64,000 nucleotides of DNA from the NCBI GenBank assembly GCA_010909165.1, contig MU008184.1, positions 310,001 through 374,000 of the forward strand, in the 5' to 3' direction. Under the pieces are notes generated by a model that did not search any database, had not been told where the DNA came from, and worked only from the letters and a program-made list of their open reading frames with translations. Shown here piece by piece: positions 11,985 to 22,687 of the stretch (positions within the stretch are counted from its first letter, which is position 1; every line of letters starts with the position of its first letter). Both the position numbers and the translations under genes were made by a program. This DNA comes from Anthoceros angustus (Eukaryota; Streptophyta; Anthocerotopsida; Anthocerotales; Anthocerotaceae).

Positions 11985-12572
11985 TCACACCTCGCCCAGA
12001 GCTTCTAATTGATCTGGCGAAGATGATCCTTCCCACCGCCTCCGCCTCTGCAGCGCATGCAGGAACACCAGCAGATTGTCACCAAGGTGATCTACCTTGG
12101 TGAGCATGTTCCAGTGGACAATGATCCTGGCCACTGCCCTCACCCTCCTGTCCAGCAAGTCCGACATCAACCAGCCGTTGGTTGTTCGTTGCGTCCCTGG
12201 CTTCAGCAGGGCGGCCTTTGCCGCCTCTATCTTTCCTCTGGCCTTGAGAGGTTCCGGGACTACGCCCCCAATTTCCTCCGCTGGACGGTTGTACACCGCC
12301 CTCAGGACCTCCACGGTCCACCTCCTAGGGTCCTCTCGAAGGCTCTTAGACCGAACCTCCTTGTTGGCCGCTGCCAACATCTTCCGGGCGTACTCCCGGA
12401 CTAGGGCGACGCTGTCGAAGGTCCAGACAGCCTGGAAAACGTCCAGGTGCCATTCCTTGACCAGCTCCCCCGCCTCCTCGATTCTGGCCCAGTCCGGGTG
12501 GCGCTTGGTGGCGATGTTGCATTCACCAAGCTCCATGGCTCCCCAAACCTCCGCCGCTTTCTTGGGTCCCAT
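11985..12572 (-). CDS. Gag-like protein of element A, N-terminal ORF
   Basis: A 195-residue frame begins at the ATG at 12572 (MGPKKAAEVWGAMELGE). It is helical in character and rich in charged residues, with Trp at regular intervals (KEWHLDVFQAVWTF, DPRRWTVEVLRAVYNRP, VHWNMLTKVDHLGDNLL). A frameshifted relative is present in copy 2 (47333-47009): MAPKSPEVWEPWNLVERNI and EDPRRWT...AYNRP. Conservation between two copies of a mobile element suggests this was the element's real structural protein. Position, size and composition resemble the capsid part of LTR-retrotransposon Gag, but no zinc knuckle or protease is visible downstream. It could alternatively be a plant-element accessory protein. 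The frame is followed by the decayed coiled-coil region. Confidence 0.5.
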   Translation of the reverse strand: MGPKKAAEVWGAMELGECNIATKRHPDWARIEEAGELVKEWHLDVFQAVWTFDSVALVREYARKMLAAANKEVRSKSLREDPRRWTVEVLRAVYNRPAEEIGGVVPEPLKARGKIEAAKAALLKPGTQRTTNGWLMSDLLDRRVRAVARIIVHWNMLTKVDHLGDNLLVFLHALQRRRRWEGSSSPDQLEALGEV

Positions 12573-13104
12573 CTTCCCGCTCCTTCGCTGCCGGAGTGCG
12601 AGGCTCGCAATCGTCCGTTCCTTGGCGCGGCGTCGGTTGCTTCCTCGCGATCGGCGGAGGGTGCCTGGCGATCACAAAGACAACGCCGAGGGGCCGGGTG
12701 TCGGCGCGAGCATGCGAAGATCGCTCAAGTTGCTTGGAAGAATGACGCCTCGGTCGGAGTAACCGTCGGCGGAGGTGGCTCTTCTTTGTCCGTGGCCGAG
12801 CTGCAGCTTACTCTCGCCTTACGCCCGCCTACTCGGCCTTCTGTTTGTCGCGATGCGGGCGTGAATACCTGCTTATAACGGCCACTGGCAATGCTACGGT
12901 CCTGGCCTGCTGCATGCCCGTCTTCCATTCAGGGCCGTCCACGTGGCGCCGCTCTGTCTAACTCACGCCCCAACTTCTAAATTACCTTACTTGGCGTACT
13001 TATCCCATTCTGACCCGGAGTGGGGTCCGGACTTATCTCGGTACTCCGGTGCGTGGTCCGGGGTCCTTCGGAGTGGCACCGGGGTCCGTTACCTACCCCG
13101 GAGT

Positions 13105-13120
13105 CCGGAGTGCACTCCGG
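13105..13120. repeat. Perfect 16-bp palindrome in a TCCGGA cluster
   Basis: CCGGAGTGCACTCCGG is its own reverse complement. It lies in the right subterminal part of element A copy 1 (13010-13145), where 'actccgg' and 'gtccgg' recur in both orientations about ten times. Clustered subterminal motifs of this sort often bind a transposase or host factor, but here that is only a suggestion. Copy 2 shows a weaker cluster at 47820-47905. Confidence 0.8.
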
Positions 13121-13242
13121 AGCACAGTCCGGAGTGCCGTCCGTGCTTATTCCTCCTTTTCCGCCTTATTTTACACTCCATACCTACGAAAAAAAACCAA
13201 CCCCGCTTATTTCCCAACCCCAAGGGGAGTCCGTTGTCCACA

Positions 13243-13600
13243 CCTTGAAATGCACCATAGCAAAAAGAGCTTTTAGCTCCCCCCAAGGGATCTCCCTGCC
13301 TGGTTCCCATTGCGGAGTCACGCACGGAGATCCCCTCCACCGAGGGGCCATGCTGATAATATAGGTTAGAGGGGGAACCATAGAAAGGGCGAACAAAAGG
13401 AATAAGACTTGATAGTTGCCCGACCATGTCTTTAAGCTCTTGGAAGATGGCCGCCCTGGACACAATGTTGAAAGCGTTCTCAACATCGACCTGAAGGGCA
13501 ACCCAATCCGGATGTAGCTGGAGAAGCGCCTCGACTCCAAAACTCATCGTCTCACAGCCCCCCGGGGTGGCGATGCCCGGAATTGTTCCCTGAGCTGGAG
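13243..13600 (-). pseudogene. Reverse transcriptase pseudogene, N-terminal part
   Basis: The minus strand from 13547 reads LQVDVENAFNIVSR, then a variable stretch, then MGTRQGDPLGG. These are the classical RT blocks with the first catalytic Asp (D..NAFN) and the RQGDPLGG fingers motif of non-LTR-type RTs. The frame shifts after LGG and continues as LFAMVHFK to the element A insertion at 13243. The C-terminal half with the ADD box resumes at 3811. Upstream sequence to about 13700 may hold more of the gene but is degenerate. Confidence 0.82.
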
Positions 13601-13689
13601 GGCAAAGTTGCGGCTAATAACACGTAGGAACGCCTCTCCCACGACGATAGGGCACACCCATGGTGTGAGCTTCTCCATGGCCACTGTCT

Positions 13690-14480
13690 TTGATAATTTA
13701 CCCTCTATAAATATGCCCTCCGTAAATATGATTTTCTGTCTTTATGTTTCCCACCCTCTACTCCCTAGTTGGGCAAATCTGTTTGGATAGTTAATCCTAA
13801 CATAGTTTAGCTATACATATATGACTTAAGATTTACACATGAGACACTTACTTAGAGATACTTCATAAACAATTTTGTAATACACTTCATTGATGTATTT
13901 CTTTATACAAATAACACAAGCTTCGGCTTTGTAGCATGGTACCAGAAACTAACTAAATGCTATGTCTGATTGATGGTGCAACGTTACCCAATTAAATACA
14001 TAATTCACATCTCTAAGTGTAAGAGATGTATGATTGTGTGCCTAGCTTCTAGTCATTGCCTGCGCTCTAGACGTAGTTAATATGTCCCACTAATGTACGT
14101 GCATTAAAAAAACAAAAAAGCATGAGACTTTCGACAACATCCTAAGTTGCGGCTGCAAACAAGAGAACTAAGAAACATAAGACCTCCAAGAACATCAAGT
14201 TTCTCCCCAAGTTTCCACGTTTGTGACTGCATTTTCGCACCAACGTGAACTGGTAAAGCATCATGTGGCCGAAAAGAGGCCGAAACTCCCCTTCGGCATT
14301 GTGGGGTTAAGAATGCACGTGAGGCGGCGGTGCACGCTCTACAAACGTCATTTAAAGCGTGAAAGCCGAGAGCACAGGCGCGGGGGCGTTGGTACACGTG
14401 TCCAAACAGCGTAATGCCGCAGGCATGTACATAGGTATGTACAGACCTCGGCGTGCTTACATGATGAGCTGCGTCGCCAC
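13690..14480. repeat. Dispersed repeat, short copy (~0.8 kb)
   Basis: This block matches the reverse complement of 27840-29520 in order along its length. Shared landmarks are 'taccctctataaatatg', 'atgattttctgtctttatg', 'gattgtgtgcctagcttct', 'cgtaatgccgcaggcatgt' and 'gcttacatgatgagctgcg'. No long ORF is present. It could be a non-autonomous DNA transposon; clear terminal repeats were not identified. It ends about 200 bases before NAC-like gene 1. Confidence 0.75.
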
Positions 14481-14686
14481 TGCAGCAGATCAATCTTGAC
14501 GGCCGGTACTTTGACGCTCCGGTCGGTACTCACCACCAGCGACTATGACCGGTGCTTCCGGCGGCCCGGCCGCGACCAGCTCAAAGCAATCGGCGTCGGC
14601 GCATTGCGAGGAAGACGAGCTGCACTTGTTTTGCGGCAACCCGCCTGCCGGCAAACGCAGATCGATTGCCCATACGTGCGCTCGAA

Positions 14687-16551
14687 ATGGATCCAGCTGC
14701 GAATGACGCAATGTCGGTGGACGAGAAGCCGGCGTCGGGCAGCTCCGAGCTGGTGGAGCAATTTCTGTCGGGGCTGTCGGCCTCCAGCCATGGAGCGAGT
14801 CGCTTCTACTCGCACCTGCTGCCTAAGGTGCAGACGCTGGTGCCGGAGTGCCTGTACAGCTGGAGCGAGTTCGAGTCCCAGCACGGTGAGGTTTCCGCTG
14901 TGCCGGAGGCGGAGGCGGAAGCGGAAGCGGAAGCGGAGTGCGACGACGAGGAAGGGAACGCATTTGCCACATCCTGCCTCGTGGAAGACCCTGAGCGGGA
15001 GCCGGAAGTGACGGCTCTGGATAAACCACAGTCGGACGATGATGAGCTGCTGCACATTTCCGCCATGTTGGAATCGCCTGGGCTCGGGGCCGGGGCCTGG
15101 GCCTGGGCCGGCGTCGGCCTCGAAGAGCAGTTTGGACTCGCTGCTTCCAGCTTGAGCTGCGATGATGGCGAGAGAGTGGTGCCGGTGGGAGAGCCTCCTG
15201 GGGTTGCTCGGACATTGCTGGTAGGTGTTCCAGAGCTCGGGCAGACTCTGGACTTGGTTGGGGAGGAGAAGCCAGGCTGCGGACCCGGGGGACCGGAGCA
15301 GTCGTCGAGCGATCTCGGCGTCGAGGAGTTCGTGATGTCGTGCATTAAGGAGGAGTTGGAGGTGGACGGCGACCCCGGGTCCCGACCGACTGAAGAACAG
15401 CTGCCCGGCTTACAGCGACCGTTAGTGCTGAAAAAGCCGAGGGATAAGAAATGCCGGAGGCCGAAAGCGGCCTCCAAGCTGGTATCCCAGCTCATCAGTA
15501 CTAAAGTGAAGATGGAAATTGAGGAAGAGCATCCGGTAATTTCATCGCCGTTACAGAAATGTGTAACGGTTTTGAATAGCGTCATTCTGTAGCGTCATTG
15601 CTGGTGATTGCTGTACGTTGTGTGGCGAAGTGAAGACGTGTGTTGAGTGTGCTAATGGTCACTCAAGCCTTTTGTGACTTGAAAATGTAGGGCTCCATCG
15701 ATATTGCGAAAGAAGAACCTCAACCGGAGGAGGATTTGACCATGTCGGAGGCAGGAGGGATACCACCCTCGAGCTCAGTATTTGGGAGAAGAACTGGTCA
15801 CATAACGGAGCAGGACCAGATGCTGGTGGAATTCTTGCTCCACGCTCGGAGCAGGAAAGTTGGCAAATCGAATCACGAGGTGGAGGAGTACGCCCACGAG
15901 TTCAACCACGAGGATGTCTATCGCTTCACCGGAGAACGCCTTGACGGTATGTTTCAAGTTTGTGTTCTGGACAGGCAACTATTCAGATAGGCCTGGTTTG
16001 CTGCAGTCACATTGGTATACACTTTCTGATGGGCACCAGCTGCTGTGTTGGAAATGGCAGAGTTCTCCCTGCGGAAGAAGAGCCCCGCATTTTTCGTCCT
16101 GAACACTCGCTACATCCACGTGAATAAGGGCAGGAAGATTACAAGATACCGATCTGCTCCACTTGGCCGCTTGAGGGGCTCATGTGCGGCCCAGGCCAGA
16201 AGGTGGATGCAGCGAGGCAAAACCAAGTTCTTCCGCCATGGTGGAGTGGCATATGGCAAGACTTACTTCAGTTTCGGTCTACGAAACTGTGTGGGCCGCC
16301 GGAAAGCCAGGACGGCAGCAAATTCAAAGGCCCGGGAATCGGAGGACGAAGAGGAGGGCAGGAGTCGAAACAAGCCGAAGAAGGCTAGGAAGAACTCATA
16401 CCAGATGTATGAGATCTTCCTAAAGGACGACGCGGAGAAAGAGAGGAAGGTGCTCAAGCAGGCCAAAGCGCCTGAGTCGTATCAGGTTATATGTGTTCTC
16501 AAATTTTGACCGGTGTGTTAACTTGTACAGACAGGCCTCAGGTTTCATTAG
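14687..16551 (+). CDS. NAC-like transcription factor gene 1 (divergent)
   Basis: Proposed exons are 14687-15535, 15691-15946 and 16061-16485, joined in frame at consensus GT..AG sites and followed by a short last exon at 16531-16551 (or reading on to a stop at 16509), giving about 510-516 residues. Residues 1-283 are acidic and Ser/Glu-rich with a (EAEA)n run and no known domain. From about residue 300 the sequence follows the order of NAC subdomains, though weakly: A-like (ITEQDQMLVEFLLHAR), B-like (EFNHEDVYRFTGERLD), C-like (ITRYRSAPLGRLRGSC) and D/E-like (GKTYFSFGLRN ... NSYQMYEIFL, compare the xWxMHEYRL signature). Basic stretches GRRKAR and RNKPKKARKN could be nuclear localisation signals. 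NAC proteins bind DNA as dimers in the nucleus. The start at 14687 was chosen because in-frame upstream sequence has no better Met context. Gene structure is firm; the NAC assignment is moderate. Confidence 0.65.
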
Positions 16552-17409
16552 TCCTTCAAATTTTTGAACTACAGAGCTTGTTTGGTTCGGAGATGCAAGT
16601 GTACATTCTCGGTATGTAAGTTTTAATAATACATATATCAGCATATATCTGTGTTCTCCTGAGCCACCAAACAAACGTCACCGAAGAAAAATACAGCAGG
16701 TTCAAATCAAAGGTGTACATGACTTGGTCATTCAGATCACACATCATCAAGGGCTCCTTACTCTTGCTCCTACATCACACTCGTCATGGTGGAACAGCAA
16801 AGTGGAACTGTTGTACCGTAGACAAGGCCCAGCTTCTGGACCGTAAGGCTCAAGTGTAAGGAGTCACCATGGAGTGGAGCACTGTACATATTTGGAAATT
16901 CCCTTGATATCCTTTCATCCAACACTGTAAGGATGTCAAGGGAATTTCCAAGTATACATAAATACATAAATATGTTCATGCAACGTTTTCTATTTCTGAA
17001 AGCTTGAGGTGGAGCTTTGGTTTGAAAGCGTCAAGAAGCTATTCATGGGCAGGTGCCATATAGCTAGTCGAGTCCAATCCGAAATTCGTAAAGGTTTTGA
17101 GATTTTGCTTTCCAGTTCCCAGATCTCCAGAGAAATCTTCCAGAATAGATGACATTCAATCTTCGTTTCCGGTGGGAGAGACGAATACATTCGTGGATTA
17201 TATGTGTCCTGCAAGTTAGTTCAAAGTTTCGCAGACACCAAGACCTTCCGAGGTTATCACAACAGAGCGCCACAGGCTTGTTTTCCCACAGCACAAAAGT
17301 CGACCTGGTGGATCCCTCAGTTTTACAGCTGCAATCTATGTGCTGGACTCGGTTAAACCCTAGCTAGTATTGAGCACTACAGATAGTACAACTTTGGAGC
17401 GCAGACAAT
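16552..17409. other. Intergenic between NAC-like genes 1 and 2
   Basis: No supported gene is present. The stretch contains the 22-bp foldback at 16893-16949 and ends at the left edge of the segmental duplication near 17410. Confidence 0.6.
16893..16949. repeat. 22-bp foldback (hairpin) with 13-base loop
   Basis: The left arm starts TGGAAATTCCCTTGATATCC and the right arm ends GTCAAGGGAATTTCCA. Arms are 16893-16914 and 16928-16949 with one mismatch. It lies in the 3' flank of NAC-like gene 1. It could be a tiny MITE, a transcribed foldback or a terminator-like structure; arms of this length are also seen in small-RNA precursors, but there is no evidence of expression. Confidence 0.85.
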
Positions 17410-17656
17410 ATATGTTAAAGACAGTACAAAGGTGCCAGCCTCCGAAAACATCTGCTGAGCTGCCTCAAAGGGAATCCCAGAGCTGGCAACATAAGCTAAT
17501 GGAATCAGAACTACTAGAAAGGCGGTTTGTCATCCACTCCTCCTGGCACAATAAAACATCTACTCTTGATTTCAACTGCCAATGTCATCTCCAGGTCCGC
17601 AAACATGCAAACATCAAAAGGCGTCATTGGTCCATCTGCAGGCAGGTCCACACGGA

Positions 17657-20600
17657 TCACAAAAGAAAGTTACCGGATAATGCCGGATCACGAAATGGGG
17701 CTCCACCATAAGTTGCGTTTGTTGATGAGCCTTCTGTTCGCCCAGCCGACGGCGGTGGTGCCGCTATGGTAACAGCAGAACATGTGTAGCGTGCCTTCTT
17801 GGCAACTCTTCTGACGTGCTGCCGAAGTTTTCTTGTTCTTGCCTGGATCAAGGGATTCTGAGGAGGTGGAGTTATCGGCACTGCGAAAGGTATTTCCTGA
17901 GAGCGGCAACCATGATCTTCCACGGGGGTTCTACACCCTATCTTGCACAGTACAGGGAAAGGTCTTGGAAGCCCACCTCTCTTGAATGTTCTCCTTTCCA
18001 TCTCCACATCCTCGGCTAGAGCAATTTCCTCCATCGTCCACAATGCCCACTTCCTATGAGGAGCCGGCTTTGAGCATACACAGTTAGAAGAGTCCCCCTT
18101 TTCTGAGCTTTGATTAGAAGCAGCAGGTTGTGTCTGCTTCACACACCGGAGTGCAGTCGTGCTTAAAGGTGCTGAAACAGGAACAGCCAGTGGCACGCCA
18201 ACGGGTCGCTCCCCATGTGCCGAACTGTAGCTCCTGGGTTCATCTGGACCTGAGGAGATCTGAGGGTAACTCTGTTTCCCGTTGTTTTTCAGGGGAACAT
18301 AACTCAAATACGTTTTGAAAGCCACGGTTCGTCCTCCTTCTTGAATGGCATATGTCCTCCCTGCTGTTTCCACCGGTGACCATTCTGGGTGATGCGTAAC
18401 CTTGTTGGCTTCTTGATGCTCCCATACTTGGTCTCGCTGAGGAAATATTGTCCAGCACCTGTACCTGCTAGTCAACCTATACTGATTCAGTACGATCACC
18501 CTAACACTCTAGCTGCAATCATGAAGTGCCGGCACGAAAACAAGTCAGGAACCTCACCTGAGATAAGTTCTGCGGGATGTACCGAATAAACGTCTGCCTC
18601 CTTAACGAAAGGGAAGTGTTGCAGTGTGCGCAGCACATGACTCGCACTCAATTGTTTGTATGCTTGAATCAGACGAGTCATGTCCAAGTCTGTCAGCTTG
18701 GGAGGACGCCTCACAGCCAGAGGCACAGGTGGCACAAGTTCTGTGCACAAGTCCATCAATGAACTGGCAGCAGCTCTCAACTCCCGACCTTCTGGGGTAC
18801 CGGGCTGGAGTTCTTGCGTCACTGTGAGTCGAGATGCGCAAGTATGGGAGCTGACCTGCTGGATGGAGACTTCATGTGCTGATTTCGCTTGCTCTGTTGA
18901 GCATTGTAGTAACCGGGGTGACCACTCCTGATGCAGAATACCAAACCAGGAGCTTTCATCGCTCACCGCCTTGCGCTTCCGTCGGAGTATACTTGCGTCC
19001 GGGTCGCTGCCGGGCTGCACATGTGGCAGGCCCATACTCTCGGTAGATATAGAGAACTCGGAAGCCTGGATCTCAGATGAGACTATGGTGCTATAAACAG
19101 GTAAAACCGTGAACTCAGAAATAACTGGTGGGCACCTCCTAGGGCGCTTAGTTGCTAGCGTCGTAACCTGTCGTCGGTGACAGTCCGTTGCTAATGCCAA
19201 CATATCATGAGCCCCATGGTTGCCTCTCTGGATAAATGCCTTAGTCACCGCCGATAGTCCGACAGTACGCTCGTCTTGAGGAAGATTATACATTGGCCCT
19301 GATTGAGGCAGACCATATTGATCAGACAGTCCTGCATTCCACGAGGTGTCTTGAACTGAAGGATGAAGACGTCGGAAGGGTGCTCTTTCATCTGTCGCTG
19401 TTGGCAGTGCGGGTACACGTAGCCCGCAGACTGACGCCAGATCACCTGATGGGGACCAAGGAGCATCACTACTGCTGACGATTGCCTTAGAAGGAGGCCA
19501 GCCTTGGTGGTTCATGGTCATGTCCTGATCCGAGGCCTGGGATGTGATGTATAGCTGAGTCTGTCTTGATCCGTCAAACTGGAGATCTTGCTGAACCAGC
19601 GATAAACCACCATAGCCCTGATTGCAGCAACCTTTTGCCACATCAAGTACTTCAGAGCTGGAAGAGACTTTTCCTGCGCCATTCTTCAGCTCTTTGGCCA
19701 GAGAACCACTTGCGGACGTATGTCGCAAAGATATGCTGCTGTGCACCACCGCGCTTAGCTCGCAAGCCTCTGAGAAGTTGTAGTGCAGATGGGAAACCTC
19801 CCTGCAAGATTGCTGGATGTAGGAACCTCCTAACACAGGATCCGTTCCACGACCAGAAGAATGCAAGCTCTCCATGTCTGCATCCGTGGTCACTGAAGAG
19901 AAACTGTAATAGGCAGGATCAACGGCATCTTGAATGAGACAAGCATCTGAAAAGCCGCAACAGCCTCCAGGAGCTGAAGCACGGTCTTCGTGATCTCCGT
20001 TCACTTTGTGCACCAGTTTCTGCAGAGCTGAGGAGAGCCCTTGGTCCGATGTCATGTGCTCTTGGATGTTGTGGTTGCCCGGGACCTGTTGCACTTGTAT
20101 CCGTCGGTGAAAGGCCATTTGGTGAGAGATGTCAGCTCCGGGATTGTAACCCTGCAAATGAGCCATCATGAGAGTCAAATAACTGCCTTCCTCAGGCTGG
20201 TCTGGATGACGCAGCGAACCTGCAGTGAGCACCTTGGAAAGCTAGCTGCTACTAGACTACCGACAGCAATTGCCACCTGATCGACACGAAGCGCACCAAC
20301 AGGGGGGGCCTTAAGCTTCTACTCTTCCAGATGAAGAGATCCTTACCTGGTAGAATCGCGTGCGGCGAATGTCGAACGTCACACTGTCTGCCACTTCATC
20401 AAAACCAGGTGCAACAAACGCTGAGTCCAGTTCGCTACTCCAACTGCCACAAAGATACACAAATCAGTCGCTGAGTGCTACGGAACATGACTGAGCTAAA
20501 CTGAAACTGTGACGGCATTGCACAGTGACGATTTTCCAAAAGCAAACAGCAAGCAGTCCGATCAAGAAGCCATGACGCTCCAGATGCCCGAACAGCTCTC

Positions 20601-20904
20601 TCAACTTGGGAGCAAGCGCATCAAGTGACACGAGCGTATCAATTGGTAGCCACATGCGTGCAACGAGCTGAGCGAATTGTCTCTACCTCATATCCGTCGG
20701 GGATGGATCGAAGCTGTTCTCCGCAACTGACGGCGGGTGGAGAATGCGGAGCACAGAGTCCATACAACTGTCACCATCGCGGTCTCCTGATGCGTATGGT
20801 CCTCTGAAGCCCGCGTCGACAGCTGGATAACAGGGAACAGCCGCCTGAAGTTGCAGGGCCGACAATGAGCGGTGCATGTTCACTTTCCCGCCCACTCGAT
20901 CCAT
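17657..20904 (-). CDS. NAC-like transcription factor gene 2 (long, divergent)
   Basis: Proposed minus-strand exons are 20904-20687, 20443-20347, 20232 to about 18558, and a last exon from about 18470 to the stop at 17657. Exons 1-3 join in frame at consensus sites; the exon 3/4 junction is ambiguous. The product is about 920 residues. The first 560 or so are Ser/Gln-rich and without known domains. Near the end of exon 3 come NAC A- and B-like blocks (TRLIQAYKQL; FVKEADVYSVHPAEL). Exon 4 gives C-like (CWTIFPQRDQVWEHQEANKV) and D-like (GGRTVAFKTYLSYVPL) blocks, then an insertion of roughly 75 residues, then RKWALWTMEEIAL, matching the xWxMHEYxL end of the NAC domain. A C-terminal Pro/Arg-rich tail follows. 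Unlike classical NAC genes the domain is central to C-terminal and interrupted. Likely a nuclear DNA-binding regulator. A near-identical but frameshifted copy lies at 31596-34841. Confidence 0.7.
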
Positions 20905-22687
20905 CGATGAAGCAAGCTAGCAGACTCAGCAAGCTATCTCACAGATTGTAACGGATGTAGCGAGTTGTGCACCGGGGACACCACACACTCTGAAGCGCAT
21001 TGATGAAGGCACATTCCACTTTGTTCAGTGCCTGGAAAGGCTGCACTCTGGACACCTGAACTTCACAGGTTTAGGCACGCGGTGCCACTTCTCCTGCGGC
21101 CACTTGACAGCCTCCCTCAGTCAGCAGCCTCCCTCCACAAAGAAAGAGCCGGAAGAAGTCTGGAGGAAAACAAGCACAGCTCTACCCGGACAGGACATGA
21201 CGCAGGTCTGCAGTTCTCATGTAATTCCCTACGCCGGAATGACAGCCTAAACAAGCACAGATTCCAGCCTCCGCTTCCACCCGTCTTTCCCCTCAAAATA
21301 ACCAGCAGACACGAGAACCCTCGACTCAGTGGAAGCTGGCAGCAATTCCACACTTCTCAGCACCGCGATGCAGCTGATTCACTACGGGACGTTCTGCAGC
21401 CTCACACAACCTCCCTCAGCTCAAAAATGCTCATCTGCTTGACGTCTTCAATCATCGAGAAGATCGCGACCAAGAGCAGCCACAGCATCGGAACGCAGAG
21501 AAAAAGAACGACGAAGATGAGCACGACGTAGAGCGACATGGTTACAACTCTCCCTCGCAGCACATTCCCTCAGATTGCACCTCAGCAGCCCAGATACTCC
21601 TCACAGGCAGCATCCAAGGGCGCAGCAGAGGCGAGCGACAGGGAATGGCGCACAGAGAAGCGCTGGGCAATTGCGGTCCAGTTTAAGGAGCTCCAGGGGC
21701 GCGGGAGCAGCACTGGAGCAAGAGATAGCTGCGGTGCCAAGCGCAGAGAAAGAGAGGCGCTGGCGCCAAGCCTATCCTTCCCCACTGCACTCACTCTGCG
21801 CTCTTCGGAGGGAGAGCACTTGTAACCTTGTTGGTGAAGGCAGAATAGCCGCCCGGGCTAGCTTCACCCGCCGTCGTAGTCCCATTTAAGTGGATTACAC
21901 GGAAGTGTTAGGTGGGGGCTTAATAGCTGGCAGGCGCGGGAGCCGGCACCTGTGTGAACTTATGTGGCCTCCTTGTCCTTGCCCCGACAAAGGTTCGCGG
22001 GCCGCGGCCCCGGATTCGTCGAGTTCGGCGCAACTGGCACAACTCTCCCTGGCCAAACCGTTAGGGCTGGGTAAACGGAAGCTTCGGTGTGTCCTTTGGC
22101 CCCGTCTGTTAGCGCAAGGATGACTCGGCAAGCACAGAACCGCACCCTTCCGCATCCAAGACTTCAGCCATTTGCCCGCACCTTCTTCAGCTGGGATGCA
22201 AAGCAGCTATTTGTGTGGCTGTCTCGGGGACTCTTCTAGCCGTCCATGAACGCTTTCACGGAGCGGAGCTTTCTTGAAATTCTTACATTTTTTGGGTCTT
22301 GTTGGATAGTGTTGCAGTACTTCTTTGCTAAGGAAATTCATAGGAGCTTTCTTTGTTGAGATCTTAGAGTACATTCCAAGAACGTTGTTGTAAAACTTCA
22401 AAATTGAACATCTAAGATATATAATGAGCTCATTAGCTATGTTACCCATTGGTAAGAGAGAACTTAATGTTCTGGTGTGTGCATTTTTCAAGATGAAATT
22501 TTTTATGCATGTAGGATCTCATTCTTTGCAATTAATCATAAGTTCACTAAGATTGCATTGAAATAAGTAAAATACTCTAGCAATCTTGACAATCTCAAAG
22601 TTGGAGAGTGATATGATTCTCATTTTACAGAATAATCAAGTGATGTGGACATTATAACATCACAAATTATTTAGCAACTGAGGAACT
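20905..22687. other. Region between divergent NAC-like gene 2 and the MORN gene
   Basis: About 1.8 kb lies between the start of the minus-strand NAC gene and the plus-strand MORN gene, so it must hold both promoters. Its first 1.3 kb is GC-richer; from about 22240 it becomes strongly AT-rich like the MORN gene itself. Apart from the 45-codon minus-strand ORF at 21539-21402 no coding sequence is convincing. Longer frames at 21538-21889 change frame-relevant bases between the two copies and are not supported. Confidence 0.55.
21402..21539 (-). CDS. Candidate small membrane protein (45 aa)
   Basis: From the ATG at 21539 the minus strand encodes MSLYVVLIFVVLFLCVPMLW and then a further hydrophobic stretch, followed by an amphipathic tail with IEDVKQMSIFELREV. 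It is predicted to be a single-span or hairpin membrane peptide. The frame and almost every residue are kept in the duplicate (35475-35293), where the stop codon is changed and the peptide is about 15 residues longer. It may instead be an upstream ORF of NAC-like gene 2, whose start lies 500 bases further along the same strand. No family is recognised. Confidence 0.4.
   Translation of the reverse strand: MSLYVVLIFVVLFLCVPMLWLLLVAIFSMIEDVKQMSIFELREVV

Larger units (their letters stand above)
3812..13242 (-). mobile_element. Element A copy 1 (9.43 kb, TG..CA ends, 5-bp TSD)
   Basis: The element starts TGTGGCGTGACTTTCGCTG and ends GTCCGTTGTCCACA, flanked by CCTTG on both sides. Copy 2 at 41303-48008 has the same ends and a different 5-bp duplication (TATTC), so the boundaries are firm. 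In minus orientation it has about 670 bases of leader, a gag-like ORF (12572-11985), a long Pro/Arg/Glu-rich coiled-coil-like region (about 11900-10450) and a roughly 0.97-kb terminal unit present three times (3812-4788, 4789-5756, and 5757-6494 plus 10208-10407). The third unit is split by element B. No reverse transcriptase, integrase or long terminal repeat was found. TG..CA ends with 5-bp duplications are typical of retroviral-type integrases, so it may be a non-autonomous derivative moved in trans, but the missing LTRs do not fit. A run of eight A (+ strand) lies about 50 bases inside the right end. Confidence 0.85.

Noticed and set aside
3812-13242. Reading element A as an ordinary LTR retrotransposon
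   Set aside because: The left terminal unit and right end share only TGTGG/CCACA; no LTR pair, primer site or polypurine tract could be placed.
14543-15585. Long minus-strand ORFs opposite NAC-like gene 1 exon 1
   Set aside because: Antisense shadows of a GC-rich exon; the plus strand has the splice structure and NAC-like blocks.
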